A stretch of 11,516 nt of DNA. Source: an uncultured Victivallales bacterium (GTDB lineage Bacteria > Verrucomicrobiota > Lentisphaeria > Oligosphaerales > JAFGRS01). Location: assembly GCA_903834675.1 (NCBI GenBank), contig CAILKC010000036.1:1-11516 (forward strand), in the 5' to 3' direction. The notes beneath the pieces were generated by a model. It was not told where the DNA came from and ran no database searches. It saw nothing but the letters and a program-made list of their open reading frames with translations. Within the stretch, counting starts at the first letter, position 1. Every line of letters begins with the position of its first letter. Positions 1-6,510 of the stretch are shown here, in pieces. The translations under genes were made by a program, and so were the position numbers.

Positions 1-52
1 GGCGAATCCTTCTCGCGATGCGAGTCCTCGTAGAGCGTGTGAGTCGCTTCAT
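1..52 (-). CDS. 5' end of an unidentified gene (partial, runs off the window)
   Basis: An ATG at 52-50 overlaps the TGA of the radical SAM gene in the ATGA arrangement also seen at two other junctions of this operon. The frame is open for the remaining 17 codons to the window edge and reads MKRLTRSTRTRIARRIR. The N-terminus is strongly basic, with no hydrophobic stretch yet visible, so no family can be named. The call rests on the overlap pattern and the absence of a stop, which is weak support over so short a stretch. If real, it is the next member of the same transcript and should belong to the same pathway. Confidence 0.5.
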   Translation of the reverse strand, partial: MKRLTRSTRTRIARRIR

Positions 53-1482
53 TCCGCGGGGGTAGCCCGCGCGGCGGCCAGGCGTTGGCCGCGCAGACGC
101 AGCAGGGTTCGCAGCAGGGGCTCCTGGAGGTTCTCGCGGCGGCGCAGCGCCAGGGCTTCCCGCACCAGGTCCGGGGGCGGCGGGAACTCCTCGGCCGGGA
201 TGCAGTTGGGCCGGGAGCGGGTCCACTCGTGGACGGTGGCACGAAGGCGTCCGGGGCCCAGGGCGGGGGAGACGTAGAACACGGGTCGGAGCAGCGAGGT
301 GGCGGGTCCCAGCAGCCCTTCCCGGAGGGCGACGTCGTGCAGAGGAGTCCCCGGGTAGATACGCAGGCCGGCACTCAGATGGGCGATGTCATCCGCGGCG
401 ACATAGGCATCGATGAAGGCGAAGGTCTCGCGCAGGGTCTCCAGGGTCTCGCCGGGGCCCCCCAGCAGGAAGAACCACTTGCAGGGCATGCCGCTCTCGC
501 GGATGCACTCGGCGGCGCGCTGCAGGTCAGGCAGGCTGAAGTTCTTGCCCAAGTGGCGCAGCATCGCCGGGCTGGCGCTATCGGGAGTGCAGTCGAACTG
601 CTGGAAGCCGGCCTCTTTCATGAGCAGCAGCAGCTCCCGCGTGACGTTGGCCGGATTCAGGCCCATGGTGCGCAGGGGGACCCGCAGGCCCCGGCGGATG
701 AGTTCACGGCAGATGGCTTCCGCGTGTCCGGGAGGATCGTTGAAGATGCTGTCCACGAACTCGAACGGTAGCGGCCCGAGCTTGGCGGCCAGGCTCTCGA
801 TCTCGTCGACCACGGCGGCGGCGGAACGGCAGCGGAACGAGCGGCCTTCGATGTTCGGATAGGAACAGTAGGCGCAACGGTGCGTACAGCCTCGTTTCGT
901 CTGGATGGGGCAGGCGCCGCGTTGCCGGTAGGCATCCCAGGTGATCAGCGTTCCCAGGCACACGGCCGGCGTGCCGTCCAGGGCAGCGGCCGCAGCGGGC
1001 ATGATCGGACCGGCGACCTCGCCGCGCGTCACCACCCCGGGCACGGCGGCCGGGGAACGGCCCGACTCCAGAGCGCTCAGCAACTGAGGGAAGGCGACCT
1101 CGCCCTCGCCCACGACGCCATAGTCCGCGCCAGTTTCCTGCAAGATCTCGCGCGGCAGCAGGGTGAAACCGCTGCCACCGAGAATGATCGGAGCGGTACA
1201 GGCGCCGCGGATCAGGGGAATCAGGACGTCGCGGATGCGGTCGATGAAGAAGACGGGCGCATGCATGGCCACATCGTCGACATTGCGGATGCTGACCCCG
1301 ACAAAGTCGGGAGTCTGCCGCGCGATCATCTGCGTCAGTCCCGCTTCGCCCGCCGTCAGCAGGTCGCAGAATTCCACCCGGTAGCGCCCCGCGATGGCGG
1401 CCGCGACCAAGGCCAGGCCCAACGGGGGAACCGGGTAGGGGACGACGCACTCGTTGGCGTTGACTAGCAGGACGGTCTTCAT
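49..1482 (-). CDS. B12-binding-domain radical SAM protein
   Basis: A 477-residue protein with the two-domain layout of the cobalamin-binding radical SAM family (BchE/anaerobic Mg-protoporphyrin cyclase-like proteins and class B methylases). The N-terminal Rossmann-like B12 domain (about residues 1-150) shows the family's PxPPLGL segment near residues 18-23, an LGGSG turn near 101-105 and GVVGEGE near 122-128. The radical SAM core has the CxxxCxxC cluster motif at Cys199, Cys203 and Cys206 (CTHRCAYC), which binds a [4Fe-4S] cluster and S-adenosylmethionine. It also has a GGPGET segment near 341-346 and IYPGTP near 375-380. No DxHxxG cobalamin motif is visible, as in many of these proteins. The ATG overlaps the ACP stop (ATGA), so translation is probably coupled and the enzyme may act on an ACP-bound acyl chain or on the finished product. 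The reaction (methylation, cyclisation or other radical rearrangement) cannot be read from sequence. The family call is firm and the function is open. Confidence 0.92.
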   Translation of the reverse strand: MKTVLLVNANECVVPYPVPPLGLALVAAAIAGRYRVEFCDLLTAGEAGLTQMIARQTPDFVGVSIRNVDDVAMHAPVFFIDRIRDVLIPLIRGACTAPIILGGSGFTLLPREILQETGADYGVVGEGEVAFPQLLSALESGRSPAAVPGVVTRGEVAGPIMPAAAAALDGTPAVCLGTLITWDAYRQRGACPIQTKRGCTHRCAYCSYPNIEGRSFRCRSAAAVVDEIESLAAKLGPLPFEFVDSIFNDPPGHAEAICRELIRRGLRVPLRTMGLNPANVTRELLLLMKEAGFQQFDCTPDSASPAMLRHLGKNFSLPDLQRAAECIRESGMPCKWFFLLGGPGETLETLRETFAFIDAYVAADDIAHLSAGLRIYPGTPLHDVALREGLLGPATSLLRPVFYVSPALGPGRLRATVHEWTRSRPNCIPAEEFPPPPDLVREALALRRRENLQEPLLRTLLRLRGQRLAAARATPAE

Positions 1483-1748
1483 GGGCTGGGTCGCGAGGCG
1501 GCCACGAAGGCCGCGATCGTCTCGATGCTGGACAACACATCGCGGGCGAGGTTCTGATCCGCGATGCGGGCGCCGTAACGACGCTGGATGGCGACGACCA
1601 ACTCCACGGCATCGACGGAATCAAGCCCGAGGTCCTCGTTGCCGAACAGGGGGTCGGTATCAGACAGATCCTCCGGCTTCACATCCTCCAGCCGGAGTGC
1701 GTCGATGACCAGTTGCTTGATCTCGAGCTTAAGTTCTTCGTTCGCCAT
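1479..1748 (-). CDS. Discrete acyl carrier protein
   Basis: An 89-residue acidic ACP. Helix II begins with the LGLDSVDAVEL motif, and Ser44 is the predicted site for the 4'-phosphopantetheine arm that carries acyl chains as thioesters. Length and the acidic loop before the motif (DTDPLFGNEDLG) match stand-alone fatty-acid/polyketide ACPs. I chose the ATG at 1748 because an AGGAG sits about 10 nt upstream and the protein then starts as a normal ACP (MANEELK). A longer in-frame reading to 1844 would add residues encoded by the REP-like intergenic DNA. The gene overlaps the radical SAM gene by 4 nt (ATGA). Having its own ACP separates this pathway from housekeeping fatty-acid synthesis. The ACP is the likely carrier for the ketosynthases, the FabD-like enzyme and the BtrH-like transferase of the operon. 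No phosphopantetheinyl transferase is seen in the window, so a housekeeping one may prime it. Confidence 0.95.
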   Translation of the reverse strand: MANEELKLEIKQLVIDALRLEDVKPEDLSDTDPLFGNEDLGLDSVDAVELVVAIQRRYGARIADQNLARDVLSSIETIAAFVAASRPSP

Positions 1749-1797
1749 GGGTTGCGTTCTCCTGATCGTCTGAGCCTGCGGCGAGAGGTCGTGGAGG

Positions 1798-1817
1798 TAT
1801 ACGGCGGGAGCTCCGGC
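1798..1817. repeat. REP-like repeat, copy 1
   Basis: This 20-nt unit shares 19 of 20 positions with the copy at 1866-1885. The identical 17-nt core is acggcgggagctccggc and is centred on the palindrome ggagctcc. The two copies are in direct orientation, 68 nt apart. Extragenic position, GC richness and near-palindromic structure resemble repetitive extragenic palindromes. Genome-wide repetition cannot be seen from this window. Confidence 0.6.
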
Positions 1818-1831
1818 CAAGCCGCGACGGA

Positions 1832-1875
1832 CCGCCGGCTCCAAGGCGCTGCGGGATGCAGCCCGTAGACGGCGG
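1832..1875. other. Predicted hairpin between the REP-like repeats
   Basis: The inner stem pairs 1849-1855 (ctgcggg) with 1862-1868 (cccgtag), giving seven pairs including one G-T, around a 6-nt loop. An outer stem pairs 1832-1837 (ccgccg) with 1870-1875 (cggcgg), leaving an asymmetric internal loop. There is no following T-run on either strand, so it does not look like an intrinsic terminator. A REP-type folded element, or an mRNA-stabilising hairpin 3' of the BtrH-like cistron, fits better. Stability was not calculated. Confidence 0.4.
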
Positions 1876-1885
1876 GAGCTCCGGC
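1866..1885. repeat. REP-like repeat, copy 2
   Basis: The second copy of the 20-nt unit differs from 1798-1817 only at its third base (g for t). It lies directly next to the TAG stop of the BtrH-like gene (1889-1887), the usual place for REP-type elements just 3' of a coding region. Confidence 0.6.
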
Positions 1886-1886
1886 G

Positions 1887-2906
1887 CTACAGGGTTGCTG
1901 AAATCGCGCGCAGTTCGCGGAACAGCGTCTCTTCCTCGGCGGCGCGTTCACGGATCAGCTCAGCCAGTTCCCGGAGCCGCGGCGCGCCCAGGTCGCGGCT
2001 GCGTCCGATACGTGCCACGAACAGCGAGATGTCGCGCCAGCGGTCGCCGTTGAGCATCATCCGGGCGCTGACGTCGCGCAGCCCGTCGTGGCCGAGCAGA
2101 TCGGCGGCCTCCTTGAGGAACGACGCATACAGGAAGCGCCCGCCGCCGCCGCCGGTACCGCGCTCCTCGAGGACCACGTGAACCATCATGACCTCATGGG
2201 AGAGGTGCTCTTCGTCGCGGGTAAGGGCGGGCCACTTGGTGACCTGATCGGCAAAATAGCGGATGCCCTTGATGCCGGCGAACGAGAAAGGCAGCTTGAG
2301 CATGTAGAAGGACGCCTGGCGGATGCCCTTGCGGATCATCGCGCGCTGGTCGAAGGCGGTAGGGATGGGGCCGTCGATGTAGAACATAAGCCCATGCGGG
2401 GAAAATGGGCCTTTGGCAAACCGGGCGGTGGTCAGAACCTCGGCCTCGAGTTCGGCAATCTGCGGGGCATACGAATCGCTGATCAGGTAGCGGCCATCGC
2501 GGTGGCCGACCACGATCACGTAGTGGGCGTTGAAGTGAGCCCGGGCATACTTGGGGATGTAGCGCATGTAGAAGAAGTCCACCTGCACCGCCACCGGAAT
2601 GCCGCGCTCGAGGAGGGCATCGAGCTGGCGCCTGGCGTTGGTCGAACTCAGGAAGCGCTGCCGACGGAAATGCACCCCCGTGCGCTTCTCGACATTCGCC
2701 CGAATGCGTCCCGGTAAGCTGCGCAGCACGACGGTGGGAAAAGGCAGCATCGCCGTGTTGAAGTAGCCGAAGAAGATGGCTCCGGCGCCGCCGAAGACCA
2801 TGGGCTCGGAGAGCTCCAGTCCGGCATGTCTAAGGAGCGCCGAGACGGTGCCCGACTCACAGTGGGCCGCCATGCGGTGCTCAAACTGGTCAAGCGTTTG
2901 CGTCAT
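1887..2906 (-). CDS. BtrH-like acyltransferase (BtrH N-terminal domain plus DUF4872-like region)
   Basis: A 339-residue protein. Residues about 15-180 match the BtrH N-terminal domain, a cysteine-peptidase-like fold. They include HCESGT with Cys16, an FGG..FFGYF segment near 38-48, NAHYVIVVGH with His128, and a strand LISDSYA with Asp144. Cys16/His128/Asp144 is a plausible catalytic triad by analogy. Residues about 185-335 resemble DUF4872, with the signature EERGTGGGGGRFLYASFLKEAA near 248-268. In butirosin biosynthesis BtrH moves a specialised acyl group from the ACP BtrI to an aminoglycoside amine. By analogy this protein may transfer the acyl chain from the operon's ACP to an amine or hydroxyl acceptor (inference). 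Its ATG lies inside the end of the regulator gene (17-nt overlap), with GAGGAG 13 nt upstream. The REP-like gap follows its stop. The domain call is strong. The substrate is unknown, and some family members may act as amide hydrolases or cyclases. Confidence 0.85.
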   Translation of the reverse strand: MTQTLDQFEHRMAAHCESGTVSALLRHAGLELSEPMVFGGAGAIFFGYFNTAMLPFPTVVLRSLPGRIRANVEKRTGVHFRRQRFLSSTNARRQLDALLERGIPVAVQVDFFYMRYIPKYARAHFNAHYVIVVGHRDGRYLISDSYAPQIAELEAEVLTTARFAKGPFSPHGLMFYIDGPIPTAFDQRAMIRKGIRQASFYMLKLPFSFAGIKGIRYFADQVTKWPALTRDEEHLSHEVMMVHVVLEERGTGGGGGRFLYASFLKEAADLLGHDGLRDVSARMMLNGDRWRDISLFVARIGRSRDLGAPRLRELAELIRERAAEEETLFRELRAISATL

Positions 2907-3372
2907 GGCTACCGCCGCGCTCCTCGGCCGCCGAGGTCACCACCACGAATGGACACCCGGTCGGCTGTTGCCGCAGCCGGTCCTGGCCGGCCTCGTCGAT
3001 GATCTGGAATAGGTTGGCCACGGGGATATCGAAGATCTCGGCATAGCGCCGAACGGTCTCCAGGCGCAGCTTGGCGAAGCCGCCAGGAGTCAGGTGCGCC
3101 CGCAGACGGCGGCGACTGACACCGATGCGCGCGGCCAGATCGCCCTCACCCATGCTCAGCAGCGTGGCATAGTAGGCGATGATGCTGATCCGGCCTTGAA
3201 GCAGATCGGCGCGCAGGGTTGCCTCCAGGTGCCGCCGCTTGGTCAGGAAGTCATCGAAGTACTCCTTGACCATTACCGAACCGGTTTCGACCGGCCCATA
3301 GGAGCCGTCCTCTTTCTCGACGTAGACGACGAAGGTGCGGTCGCCGGGTATCTGCACCGCGCTCTGTTTCAT
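2890..3372 (-). CDS. XRE-like helix-turn-helix protein, probable cluster regulator
   Basis: A 160-residue protein with a predicted helix-turn-helix region at about residues 74-124 (GDLAARIGVSRRRLRAHL followed by a helix rich in Arg/Glu and the IFDIPVANLF end typical of XRE/Cro-type domains). The first 65 residues begin with a beta-rich stretch (FVVYVEKEDGSYGPVETG) that I do not recognise. The C-terminal tail after residue 130 is polar. The ATG at 3372 is supported by AGGAGG 10 nt upstream. It follows the exporter permease by 39 nt and overlaps the BtrH-like gene by 17 nt, so it is inside the operon. A role as local repressor or activator is likely, but no operator repeat was identified. A non-regulatory adaptor role cannot be excluded because the HTH is divergent and sits centrally. 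Confidence 0.72.
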   Translation of the reverse strand: MKQSAVQIPGDRTFVVYVEKEDGSYGPVETGSVMVKEYFDDFLTKRRHLEATLRADLLQGRISIIAYYATLLSMGEGDLAARIGVSRRRLRAHLTPGGFAKLRLETVRRYAEIFDIPVANLFQIIDEAGQDRLRQQPTGCPFVVVTSAAEERGGSHDANA

Positions 3373-3411
3373 CGCCGAAAATCCTCCTGCGCCGTCTCGC
3401 CGCCGTCTCGG

Positions 3412-4701
3412 CTACATCCATCTCAGGTGACGGTAGCGCCACACTGCCACCCCCATCGTCGCCGCCGCCAGGCAGATCAGACAGGCCAGTTCAGGCCAGA
3501 TTTGGGCGACGCCGGCTCCCCGCAGGAAGATATCGAGGAATGCGGTCAAGCCCCAGTTGAGCGGGGAGAAGGCGGAGACGGCCCGCAGCGGTCCCGGCAT
3601 CATGAACGGCGGAACCATGACGCCGCCCAGGGCGCTGGCGATAACCACCAGCGCCGAGCCGAAGATGGCGGCCTGGTCGGTGGTACGCACGAGGGTGCCG
3701 ATCAGCATGCCGCTACCGGTGGCGGCGAGACCCGCGACCAGCGCCGCACAGGCCACGGCGCCAAGATGGGCCCCGAGGCCAAACGCCGGCGTGCCCAGCC
3801 GGGGCATGACGTACATCCCGATCAGCGCCATCGTGGCGAACTGACTCAGGCAGACGATCAGGTAGGCGGCCACCTTGGCGCCCAGCAGGGTAAAGGCCGG
3901 CACCGGCAGCATGCGCAGTCGGGTCAGGGTTCCCATCTGACGTTCTTTGACCAAGCCGCCGGCCAGCGGGATGACCACCATGAACATGGCAAACAGAGTC
4001 CAGGCCGGGACGTTCTGCTGCACCGAGGTCGGCAGTGGGGCCTGTGGTTCCCGCGGCGCGGTGGGCTCATCGAGGCCGACCAGATCCCCGGGATGCCAGT
4101 CGATCTGGGGCGCGACGGCCGGATCCTCGGCGAGCTCGGTCGCGGCGCCCTCCAGCCCGCCCCATTGGCGCCCGACCGCGCCGAGCAGTTCGCGGGTTTC
4201 GGTCGCCTGGGCCAGGCGCAGCAGACCGTTGAGCAGGGCCTTCCGGATGATCGGACGCACGGCCGGATCGAAGCTGATCTCCAGGCGCGTGGCGCTGGGC
4301 TTGGGGGTCTGCTCCGAGGCGCCGGAGAGGATCTCGGCGGACCTGGCCCGAACCGCGGCGGTGAACCCCTTGGGGATCACCAGACAGCCCTGAGACTTGC
4401 CTTCGCGCACCAGTTGGCGGGCGGTATCGGGCTGCAGGGGGACGCCCTGCCACTCGGTCTGGACCAGGAAGGCGCCACCCTCCCGCAGCAGCTCTCCCAG
4501 CTCCCGGGCGATGGGCTCACCGTCCTGATCGACCAGCAGCAGGGCGGTCGGTCGCCCATCCATGGTGCGAAAGGCATCTTCCTGCACCAGCGTGACGATG
4601 ACGGCCAGGGCGATCGGCAGGCAGAAGAGCATCACCAGCCCAGCCCGGTCGCGCCGAAGCAGCAGCGTCTCTTTGTGCAGACAGGCTAGGAATTTACGCA
4701 T
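3412..4701 (-). CDS. ABC-2 type exporter, permease subunit
   Basis: A 429-residue membrane protein of the ABC-2 permease family (YhhJ/YbhR-like layout). One transmembrane helix lies near residues 20-40, followed by a long non-cytoplasmic domain (about 41-230). Roughly five hydrophobic segments follow: about 232-250, 272-296, 311-336, 344-365 and 402-420. Family hallmarks are VPAWTLFAMFMVVIPLAGG at the second helix, the cytoplasmic VKERQMGTLTRLRMLPV loop that couples to the ATPase, and the re-entrant VMVPPFMMP..L..FSPLNW segment. The gene starts 2 nt after the ATPase stop, so the two subunits are made together and probably form a homodimeric permease with two ATPases. Being in the biosynthetic operon, it most likely exports the product or gives self-protection. 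A lipid-like substrate would fit this family, but that is inference. Confidence 0.93.
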   Translation of the reverse strand: MRKFLACLHKETLLLRRDRAGLVMLFCLPIALAVIVTLVQEDAFRTMDGRPTALLLVDQDGEPIARELGELLREGGAFLVQTEWQGVPLQPDTARQLVREGKSQGCLVIPKGFTAAVRARSAEILSGASEQTPKPSATRLEISFDPAVRPIIRKALLNGLLRLAQATETRELLGAVGRQWGGLEGAATELAEDPAVAPQIDWHPGDLVGLDEPTAPREPQAPLPTSVQQNVPAWTLFAMFMVVIPLAGGLVKERQMGTLTRLRMLPVPAFTLLGAKVAAYLIVCLSQFATMALIGMYVMPRLGTPAFGLGAHLGAVACAALVAGLAATGSGMLIGTLVRTTDQAAIFGSALVVIASALGGVMVPPFMMPGPLRAVSAFSPLNWGLTAFLDIFLRGAGVAQIWPELACLICLAAATMGVAVWRYRHLRWM

Positions 4702-4703
4702 GG

Positions 4704-5456
4704 TCAGGCGTCCCTGAACTGTCGGCCGGTCAAACGCATGAAGACATCCTGGAGGGTGGCACAGCCCGGATGCTTGTCAACCAGTTCGGCGGGCGAGCCC
4801 GCGGCGATGATGCGCCCCTGGTCAATTACGGCGGCGCGGCCGCAGGTCCGCTCGATTTCTTCCATGTAATGCGTCGCATGGATGATGGTCGTGCCCTGGC
4901 GGTTGAGTTCGATCAGGAGTTCCAGGATGGCCTGGCGCGACTGGGCATCCACGCCGACGGTGGGCTCATCCAGGACCAGCAGTTGGGGCTGATGCAGGAG
5001 CCCGGCGGCCAGATTGGCGCGGCGTTTCATGCCGCCGGAGTAGGTCTGGATCGGGCGCTCGGCGGCATCGGCCAACCCGACCGCGGCCAGGCAGAGGTCC
5101 AGCCGTTCGCGCAGCTGACGACCGTGCATGCCGTAGAGGCGGCCAACGAAGTCCAGATTCTCGCGGGCGGTGAGGGTGGGATAGAGGGCCACATCCTGCG
5201 GCACCAAGCCCAGGCTCTGGCGAATGCTCGCGCCGCCGGTGGCATAGCTTAAACCCAGGCAACTCACCTCCCCGGAATCGGGCCGCAGCAGGCCGCAGAG
5301 GATGGAAATGGCCGTCGTCTTGCCTGCCCCGTTGGGCCCCAGCAGACCGAGGATCTCACCGCGCTGCACCGTCAGCGACAGGTGGTTCAACGCGGGTTCG
5401 GCGGCGCCCGGATAGGTCAGGCAGACGTCGCGAAAGATGGCAACAGGGGACTGCAC
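4704..5456 (-). CDS. ABC-2 type exporter, ATP-binding subunit
   Basis: A 250-residue single nucleotide-binding domain with all core motifs: Walker A GPNGAGKT (residues 40-47), Q-loop Gln87 (VPQDVALYPTLTARENL), ABC signature YSGGMKRR (139-146), Walker B LLVLDEP with D-loop (159-170) and H-loop His196 (HATHYMEE). The sequence is of the drug/lipid exporter class (CcmA/DrrA-like). The start is a GTG at 5456, one nucleotide past the TGA of the reductase gene, and no ATG gives a better beginning. It powers the permease encoded directly downstream. Pairing with biosynthetic genes points to export of the finished compound. Confidence 0.95.
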   Translation of the reverse strand: MQSPVAIFRDVCLTYPGAAEPALNHLSLTVQRGEILGLLGPNGAGKTTAISILCGLLRPDSGEVSCLGLSYATGGASIRQSLGLVPQDVALYPTLTARENLDFVGRLYGMHGRQLRERLDLCLAAVGLADAAERPIQTYSGGMKRRANLAAGLLHQPQLLVLDEPTVGVDAQSRQAILELLIELNRQGTTIIHATHYMEEIERTCGRAAVIDQGRIIAAGSPAELVDKHPGCATLQDVFMRLTGRQFRDA

Positions 5457-5457
5457 G

Positions 5458-6510
5458 TCATGTAGCCTTCAGGCTCTCAGCGGGCTCGAAGTACTGCCGT
5501 CCGGTCTGCCGGTGGAGAGTCCGCAGACGCGCGGCGAGCCTCTGACGATCACACGGTTCCAGAGCGGTGGCGAGAGTGCTGGCACGGCCATAGAAATTGG
5601 GCAGGAGCCAGTCGAGGTCGGGTTCGGAAATGAGATCTTCCTGAACAAAGCGCAGGCAGGTGTTCAGTTGCACCGCCTGCTGCACGTCACTGGCATCGGC
5701 CAGGCTCAGTCCGGCCCCCATCGCGGCGGCCGTTGGCGCGGGGTCACCGTCTTCGGCAAGCGCTTGAACGAGTTCGTGGTAGTCCTCGGCGCCGGTGGCG
5801 ACCGCCACGTAGTTCGCCAGTGCGGCGCGCATGGTGGTCAGCCCCACGCGCTGTGCCAGCGCCAGAGGGGCGACCCCCAGGAGCCCCGTGGCGGCGGCCT
5901 GGTCGGCCAGCGCCGGTGCCAGACCCAGGCGCACCAGGCGGACACATTCCGCGTGCGCCGGCAGTAGCAGACGGTTCACCGCAAAGGCCTGGTGAGCGGT
6001 CTGTTCGAGCACGTACACCCGGCTGGGTCGTAAGAGTTCGTGCAGGCGCTCCCGGTCGTGGCCCGTGACGGCCGACGGCCAGACCACTTCGACGATCCCG
6101 GTCAATTCCACGGGGAAGAAGAAGTGCGTCACCACGCAGCGGGGATGCAAGTGGCGTGGCAGGAAGGAAGACGTAGTCGAGAGCAGCAACGGCTGGCGCG
6201 GCGCCCAGACATTGGCCCAGGCCAACACCGCACGCTTCGCGGCCGCCTCTTCCTCGACCGCCTCGATCATGAGGTCGGGAACGTCCAGAGAGGCCAGGCT
6301 GGCGGGGGTGCCGAAGGTGACCGCCGCCGCGGCCCCCGCGGCGCTGCCTTCCCGCTGCCAACGCCGCAGGACTCGCTCGACCTGGGCCCGCAAGGCCTCC
6401 AGCCGACTGGGGTGCCGGGATACCCAGTGGACCTGATGGCCCTGGCGCAGCAGCCACAGCCCGAGGTCACGGCCCATCCGGCCGCTGCCAGCGATGAGAA
6501 CACGGCTCAT
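5458..6510 (-). CDS. 3-hydroxyacyl-CoA dehydrogenase-family NAD(P)-dependent reductase
   Basis: A 350-residue protein of the 3-hydroxyacyl-CoA dehydrogenase (3HCDH) family. The NAD-binding Rossmann motif GSGRMG is at residues 8-13, IEAVEE at 82-87 and STTSSF at 111-116. The active-site signature THFFFPVELTGIVEV contains His129 and Glu141, equivalent to the catalytic His-Glu dyad of the family. Asn179 in AVNRLLLP matches the conserved substrate-binding Asn. The C-terminal helical domain begins near GVAPLALAQRVGLTTM. The family interconverts (S)-3-hydroxyacyl and 3-ketoacyl thioesters. Here it probably reduces the ketoacyl chain made by the neighbouring ketosynthases, since no FabG-type reductase is visible in the window (inference). 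The ATG at 6510 overlaps the stop of the acyltransferase gene (ATGA). The longer upstream in-frame reading is non-homologous antisense-like sequence from that neighbour. Confidence 0.88.
   Translation of the reverse strand: MSRVLIAGSGRMGRDLGLWLLRQGHQVHWVSRHPSRLEALRAQVERVLRRWQREGSAAGAAAAVTFGTPASLASLDVPDLMIEAVEEEAAAKRAVLAWANVWAPRQPLLLSTTSSFLPRHLHPRCVVTHFFFPVELTGIVEVVWPSAVTGHDRERLHELLRPSRVYVLEQTAHQAFAVNRLLLPAHAECVRLVRLGLAPALADQAAATGLLGVAPLALAQRVGLTTMRAALANYVAVATGAEDYHELVQALAEDGDPAPTAAAMGAGLSLADASDVQQAVQLNTCLRFVQEDLISEPDLDWLLPNFYGRASTLATALEPCDRQRLAARLRTLHRQTGRQYFEPAESLKAT

Larger units (their letters stand above)
1749..1886. other. Largest internal gap of the operon, holding REP-like DNA
   Basis: This 138-nt stretch separates the BtrH-like gene from the ACP gene in an operon where other gaps are 0-39 nt. 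It holds two copies of a GC-rich repeat (1798-1817 and 1866-1885), a foldable segment between them, and the AGGAG ribosome-binding site of the ACP gene near its left end. I see no convincing promoter: a TATACC-like hexamer (minus strand, 1801-1796) has only a TTGGCC box 13 nt upstream, which is too close. The placement could allow mRNA processing or stabilisation that sets ACP and radical SAM levels apart from the upstream genes (inference). Confidence 0.6.

Noticed and set aside
704..1624. Minus-strand open frame of about 306 codons overlapping the radical SAM and ACP genes
   Set aside because: Frame-shifted shadow with Arg/Pro/Ser-rich sequence. The overlapping frames carry the real CxxxCxxC and ACP serine motifs.
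1796..1817. Possible promoter for the ACP and radical SAM genes (TATACC with TTGGCC upstream)
   Set aside because: The boxes are only 13 nt apart and the -35-like part lies inside the repeat. Not credible without transcript data.
1749..1844. N-terminal extension of the ACP by 32 residues
   Set aside because: The extension is encoded by the REP-like intergenic DNA, has no ACP homology, and a good AGGAG site precedes the ATG at 1748.
3384..3411. Tandem cgccgtctcg in the 39-nt gap before the regulator gene, considered as an operator
   Set aside because: Two short, GC-rich direct copies are expected by chance here and have no dyad symmetry or promoter beside them.
3094..4689. Long plus-strand open frame (about 531 codons) opposite the regulator and permease genes
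   Set aside because: It is antisense to two well-supported genes, rich in Gly/Gln/Arg/His with no recognisable domain. Such frames are expected opposite GC-rich coding DNA.
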